44,095 bases of DNA, taken from contig CADCIP010000040.1 in the NCBI GenBank assembly GCA_902801485.1, positions 1-44,095 of the forward strand, written 5' to 3'. The notes beneath the pieces were generated by a model. The model saw nothing but the letters and a program-made list of their open reading frames with translations, did no database searches and was not told the origin of the DNA. This stretch comes from an uncultured Bacteroidales bacterium. GTDB taxonomy: Bacteria > Bacteroidota > Bacteroidia > Bacteroidales > Bacteroidaceae. A program made the translations under genes and the position numbers. Positions 40,082 through 44,095 of this stretch are shown here, piece after piece; the stretch's first letter is position 1; each line of letters opens with the position of its first letter.

Positions 40082-43000
40082 TTACTTAACCATAGTCTTT
40101 TTTGTCGTTCCGTCCTTCATGCGGATGATATAGATTCCCTTCCTCCGTTCATTGGCCATTTTACGGCCAGAAAGGTCATAAATTTCTCCCTCGCCTTTGG
40201 AGAGGGTTGGGGTGAGGCTTTCAATGCCATCCACAATATCCATTGCCTCTTCCACACGGAAGGTGGATCCGTCATCGGTGGGGCTATTTCCATCATCCCA
40301 GAACTTCAGTGGACCGTCTCCGCCGCCAAACTGATTAATACAGCGATAGTCGGTTCCCGTTTCCCGTAGCACAAAACCACCGTTGTTGGGCAGTAGGTCC
40401 CACGTATAGTCACCCTTACGCATTACTGCATTGTCTCCGTCTTTTGCCAGCGTTTCCGCAAAACCTGTTGTGTAATTATATACCTTAACATGATAGGGAT
40501 CACCGCCGAAGGCCCACAGGTATTCTTCCGTCAGGGTTATCTTACCATCGTTTCGCTCTGGATAGTAAGGCTCGCTCTCCTGCTTGCCTACATACCAGCC
40601 GCTGCGGATGTGCATGTTATACCACACGGCATCTTTTTCAGAGATGGAGAACTCAAAGGGTCCTGTCCATTCTGCCTCGTAATCCAACGTCAAATCCTCA
40701 TGAACGGCAAAGGGTATATCTTCTGGTTCTATAAGGTGTGTGTAGGCATTCTCCCAATTTCTGGATGGCGTGGGCACCATAGAGCCATCTGCCACCTTTG
40801 CGGTTTCTTCGCCAATAACCTGTCCGTTAAACAAGATGCGGTTAGTAACGGCAAAGAAGCTCTCTTCTGCCAGTGCCAAAGCCTCTGTAGGATCAAAGTC
40901 GCCGGCTTCTTCTATCAGCCAACGGTTACCGTCGTCGGGTGTATCCCAACTGTTGATGACAATCTGTCCGTTGTTGTTGAAATAGTATATGCCGCCGCTC
41001 TCGTTCTTAACAGAAAGCATATAAAGGTATTTCCCGTCTGCATGATCCGTACTAAAATGAATGGGAGTTCCCAAAGCATCTACCCACGTTCCATTGTCAC
41101 GATAGTTGAGGAATTCCTTTGTTACAGGACTATAGAGGTAGTTCTTACCTTCAATATAGAGGATGGCAAAGAGTTTGTCTTCATCAGGCGCATCTCTTCT
41201 GGTCTGTCCTGCTGCCAGACCCGTGTAATAATCATCCAGCACCAGTCCACCACGTCGGCACTTGAGCGTGTATAGCTTATTGTTGGCAAACAGATTTTCC
41301 TCTGGTTCGTCTCCCGGATCCTCTCCCGGATCAATGATATCCGGCATGCGGCCACTGACAATATCATCGTAGATTGTCTGAGAACGGATAGCCAACCAGT
41401 CAGAGGCTTCCTGGGCCTGTGCGGCGTAGTCAGTGTAATCACCCCATACCTTTCGGTTGTCCTTGAAAGAGTTCTTGGCAAAGTCGTAGTAGTCTTGGCA
41501 GTACTCTAACAATTCCGTCAGACCATTCTCCATGAACTGCTCCCACAATTCTTTATAGATATCACTTAATGGTTCGTATTTGAAGCGTAGGTCGCGAATA
41601 AATTCTACCACTTCCATTCCAGGGCAATCTATCCAGTAGTTGTTGGTGGCTTCGTTACGGAAGTAGTTTCCATGCCGCTCGTAGCCATACCCCCAGTCGA
41701 GATCCCATACGGGACCGAAGACATATTTACTTGTGTCGCTTTCAAACGATTCACGATAGCAGAAGGTACTCTTTGGATGGTAAAACTCATAGTTCAGAAT
41801 TAACTCGTTGACCATCATATAACGTGCCAACTGCGTAACATCAACGTATTTAGAGATATCGCGTTTCCAATAGACTGTACGCATGAATGCGTTGAAGTTC
41901 GAGGATACATCCTCCAACGTCAGCTTTGTTGTGCCCTCCGAGAATGTAGGCTCCTTAACGTTGATGGGCAGGCCGTAAGGTTCCGAACGGAATTTTTGAG
42001 CATTATCTTCATCGTAGTATGAATCAAGTTCCAGCAAAGCGGCAGCGCTCTCATCGTCCAGATTGACACTGTTGTTGGCAAAACCGACTTTTTCCGTAAA
42101 GTTGTAACTTCCCTGGTATTCGCCATTCAGGTATATATCAACAGGCACAATATGGTTAGCGGCAGCTGCTCCTATCAGGTTGGCAGCTTTCATACCTATG
42201 GCGTTTGACATCATCGAACCGGTCTGGTAATTACTCAACAGGACCCAGTTCTTTCCCTTCTTCATACCCAGAGGTTTTAGTGCATTTGCGAACTTCAGCC
42301 GGTAGGGCTTCTTAGGCCAGCCCCAACTACTGTTGCCGCGCCCTTTTATCTGCACCTCAGTTTCGTCCATCGAAGGGAAGATGTCGTGCCCATCGATGCG
42401 GATGGTGGCATCCTTGAAATAATCCTTGCTTGTAACGGGCAAACCGTCGGAGGTGTTGATATAGACAGTGGGAACTTCGGCACGGTCTGTCAGCCAATCC
42501 ACATGAACACGAACAATACGTCCATAAGGCTGCATGGAACAGGTACCCGTGCCTTTCTCCGAAGAATCGACAGGCAGCAGCATCCTGCAGCCGGGACGAG
42601 TTATAACGTAATAGATGTCTTTGTCGAAACGCAAGCGCGAGACCTTACTCTCTTGCTGTTCATTATTCACATATACCTCGACATTCTCGTCCTCGGTCAG
42701 TTTAAACGATGGTGTCAGGCGTTTGCCTATAGCAGCGATAGTTGCGAAGACAGTATCAGCTGTTATCTCCCCATCGACATCCGTAAACACCTGGTCGTTA
42801 TATTTGTTATTGAATTTGAACGACTCAAAAGTGGGGAAATCCGTTGGTGCCGTTTCGCTTACAGAATCCACATCGGCCAGCGCATAAGTGAATGTCTGCC
42901 CAATGTTGGTCTCAATAACCAACTGCCCGTTTTTCTCGCCAGACTTAGTGACATAGCCCTTTGGGTAAGCTTCCAACCGGCCGTCTTTCAGATATACATG

Positions 43001-43570
43001 CAGGGCATCAGGGAAAGAAGTGCGTTCTGCAGGATCGGGGTCTATCTGCGGATCAGAACCAGGATCATCCCCTTTTTTCTCAAAGAAAAAGTGTTCATTG
43101 TTACTATTTCCCCATCCTCCGTGATACGTACCTAATAGCCCTTGGTCATATCGGAGATTCCAGTAATAAGAATCGGCTACTACGCTGTTGATGCTGAACG
43201 AGCCGTCACCATTCTCGAGTACATACCACAAATGGCTTTGGTCATCAGGCGCAGAATCCGCCAGAGTCATATACTTATAATTAGCATCCACTCGGTCTGT
43301 TGTATATATGAGATACTGACCGCTTGTTTCGTTTCGGAAAGTATAGCCGGATTTGGTATTAGTAACTACCCAAAAGGCATCAGCCGTTAAAGCACTGCCA
43401 TCTTTCATGTAGCAGATATATGGATCTACGTTGTGATATGCGCCCAATGCTACGTACCCATCACCTTGCAGACAAGAGATGGAATAGACTCCGTTCTCTA
43501 ATGCGGCAAACGCATTCAGGGGCCACAAGCAGAAATATAAGATAAACAGGTATAAGAGAGAATTTTTCAT
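40082..43570 (-). CDS. Large secreted CotH-kinase-family protein with lectin-like domains
   Basis: A 1,162-residue surface or secreted protein. Signal peptide at about 1-22 (LWPLNAFA). An N-terminal RICIN-like domain (about 23-170) is followed by an acidic Pro/Asp linker, a beta-rich region (190-370) and the CotH domain (about 370-740), with IKGRGNSSWGWPKKPYRLKF, NGEYQGSYNFTEKV, LLELDSYYDE and FGPVWDLDWGYGYERHG. Beta-rich lectin-like repeats follow after a second linker (DPGEDPGDEPEEN). CotH proteins are atypical protein kinases of spore coats and secreted proteins. The C-terminus IYDLSGRKM...GIYIIRMKDGTTKKTMVK resembles a type IX sorting tail. Just before it, SLTPTLSKGEGE is a translated palindromic repeat arm (40186-40221). 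Confidence 0.85.
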   Translation of the reverse strand: MKNSLLYLFILYFCLWPLNAFAALENGVYSISCLQGDGYVALGAYHNVDPYICYMKDGSALTADAFWVVTNTKSGYTFRNETSGQYLIYTTDRVDANYKYMTLADSAPDDQSHLWYVLENGDGSFSINSVVADSYYWNLRYDQGLLGTYHGGWGNSNNEHFFFEKKGDDPGSDPQIDPDPAERTSFPDALHVYLKDGRLEAYPKGYVTKSGEKNGQLVIETNIGQTFTYALADVDSVSETAPTDFPTFESFKFNNKYNDQVFTDVDGEITADTVFATIAAIGKRLTPSFKLTEDENVEVYVNNEQQESKVSRLRFDKDIYYVITRPGCRMLLPVDSSEKGTGTCSMQPYGRIVRVHVDWLTDRAEVPTVYINTSDGLPVTSKDYFKDATIRIDGHDIFPSMDETEVQIKGRGNSSWGWPKKPYRLKFANALKPLGMKKGKNWVLLSNYQTGSMMSNAIGMKAANLIGAAAANHIVPVDIYLNGEYQGSYNFTEKVGFANNSVNLDDESAAALLELDSYYDEDNAQKFRSEPYGLPINVKEPTFSEGTTKLTLEDVSSNFNAFMRTVYWKRDISKYVDVTQLARYMMVNELILNYEFYHPKSTFCYRESFESDTSKYVFGPVWDLDWGYGYERHGNYFRNEATNNYWIDCPGMEVVEFIRDLRFKYEPLSDIYKELWEQFMENGLTELLEYCQDYYDFAKNSFKDNRKVWGDYTDYAAQAQEASDWLAIRSQTIYDDIVSGRMPDIIDPGEDPGDEPEENLFANNKLYTLKCRRGGLVLDDYYTGLAAGQTRRDAPDEDKLFAILYIEGKNYLYSPVTKEFLNYRDNGTWVDALGTPIHFSTDHADGKYLYMLSVKNESGGIYYFNNNGQIVINSWDTPDDGNRWLIEEAGDFDPTEALALAEESFFAVTNRILFNGQVIGEETAKVADGSMVPTPSRNWENAYTHLIEPEDIPFAVHEDLTLDYEAEWTGPFEFSISEKDAVWYNMHIRSGWYVGKQESEPYYPERNDGKITLTEEYLWAFGGDPYHVKVYNYTTGFAETLAKDGDNAVMRKGDYTWDLLPNNGGFVLRETGTDYRCINQFGGGDGPLKFWDDGNSPTDDGSTFRVEEAMDIVDGIESLTPTLSKGEGEIYDLSGRKMANERRKGIYIIRMKDGTTKKTMVK
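40186..40221. repeat. Palindromic arm translated in the CotH C-terminus
   Basis: CTCCC/GGGTTGGGG arm of the window-wide palindromic family, in frame as SLTPTLSKGEGE between the last lectin-like domain and the sorting-tail motif. A related copy is at 8755-8808. Confidence 0.75.
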
Positions 43571-43674
43571 TATTTCTGATATTGTTAAGAGGTTTTACTA
43601 TTGATGTACCCGGCTATTTTTTTTTATCATTTGCAGCCTGTCCATACAACGACATTATAATATGTTTCTTTCTG

Positions 43675-43705
43675 CAAAAATAACGATTTTACCAATACGC
43701 ACAAA
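43675..43705 (-). promoter_or_regulatory. Promoter of the CotH gene
   Basis: TATTTTTG (43682-43675, minus strand) with TTTG at 43705-43702 and a 19-bp spacer, a full consensus match. It predicts a leader of about 100 nt before the ATG at 43570. Confidence 0.65.
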
Positions 43706-43921
43706 GAAAAGGTGGATTATTTCTATCGCAAAGGGTTGAAAACTTCCCAATATCTTTTGAAAAAATACTTGGGGCTCAGTCCCTTGTCACCAGCTATTCA
43801 AGAAGCTTCAGGTAAAGACGATGCCTGAAGCAATTACCGTTATCGGCAATTATCACCTGATATAGACATAATATTAACATTCTGGAACAATGCCCCTATT
43901 TTTCTTGTAAAATCATAAAAC

Positions 43922-44015
43922 AGCCTACATGCCTACATAAAAACACTGGGAAATGCGATGGTTGTCGCGTTTTCATTACCTAAAAGCCTACATGAAGCCT
44001 ACATGATGCCTACAT
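43922..44015. repeat. GCCTACAT short repeats
   Basis: Copies occur as a pair near 43924-43939 and as a group of three or four near 43986-44013, separated by about 50 bp of unique sequence. Spacing is irregular (8-12 bp within groups). Confidence 0.75.
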
Positions 44016-44095
44016 GCTTTTGGGTGTTTACAGGGTGGAAGCAATATTTGAGCAACGCATTTGCAAGTTTAATGCTTCTTACCAGAAAAGAAATT

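Larger units (their letters stand above)
43571..44095. other. Noncoding right end of the window
   Basis: No gene supported in these 525 bp. It holds the cotH leader and promoter, a hairpin GCTTCAGG-N11-CCTGAAGC (43805-43831), and six GCCTACAT repeats (about 43922-44015). A frame running off the right edge after the last repeat is open but too short to judge. Confidence 0.55.

Noticed and set aside
43922-44015. GCCTACAT repeats as a CRISPR array
   Set aside because: Units are only 8-9 bp, spacers are 0-50 bp and irregular, and no cas gene is present.
1-44095. tRNA, rRNA, integrase, transposase or toxin-antitoxin genes
   Set aside because: I looked for cloverleaf-like segments, transposase or recombinase motifs and small paired genes and saw none; the repeats noted have no associated enzyme in the window.

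Overview
The window looks like chromosomal DNA of a Bacteroidales bacterium, most likely Prevotellaceae. The evidence is Bacteroidetes-type promoters (TAnnTTTG with an upstream TTTG), almost no Shine-Dalgarno sequences, a DUF4923 lipocalin-like protein, an Lnb/DUF4105 protein, a SecA of about 1,120 residues, the ilvD-ilvB-ilvN-thioesterase-ilvC order, a Cys/Gly-tailed FKBP and a type IX-like C-terminal tail on a CotH protein. No rRNA, tRNA, CRISPR array, phage or intact insertion sequence was seen.

Layout. Positions 1-11,600 hold a nine-gene minus-strand efflux operon: permease A3, permease B3, ABC ATPase, A2, B2, a TolC-like outer-membrane protein, a periplasmic adaptor, A1 and B1 (cut by the left edge). 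The three A/B permease pairs share one visible ATPase, adaptor and TolC. A textbook -24/-12 sigma-54 promoter preceded by two palindromic sites sits directly upstream of A3. Positions 12,057-12,713 encode a secreted DUF4923 protein. The minus-strand block 12,875-19,689 holds a small acidic protein, secA, an alkaline-phosphatase-fold protein that has lost its catalytic residues, and a putative lipoprotein N-acyltransferase (Lnb). Reading right from 19,811 is an envelope cluster: coaX, an outer-membrane barrel, lptC, a CorC-type membrane protein and a PpiD-like foldase. A 674-bp noncoding gap with two strong terminators and a large imperfect hairpin follows. The branched-chain amino-acid operon (ilvD, ilvB, ilvN, acyl-ACP thioesterase, ilvC) occupies 26,883-33,291 on the minus strand. 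Then come a GDPD, a GH43-like enzyme, a SlyD-like FKBP with aroC, an ECF sigma factor with a membrane partner, a GH16 enzyme, purN and a large secreted CotH protein. The last 525 bp hold the cotH promoter and GCCTACAT repeats.

The most unusual feature is the repeat content. A GC-rich palindromic element with paired inverted arms (about 110-150 bp) sits at six gene junctions. In four of them the start codon of the downstream gene lies in the loop, so an arm is translated as the protein N-terminus (B1, B3, IlvN, IlvB). Related arms are translated in the ABC ATPase N-terminus and the CotH C-terminus. Separate families are three 22-bp hairpin units inside the TolC signal-peptide region, AACGNN hexamer runs around secA and inside lptC, and AT-rich heptamer runs at gene junctions. 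I found no clearly new defence or mobile system. The strongest leads are the start-codon-bearing palindromic elements, the triplicated sigma-54 efflux operon, the TolC repeat and the Cys-rich IlvN extension.
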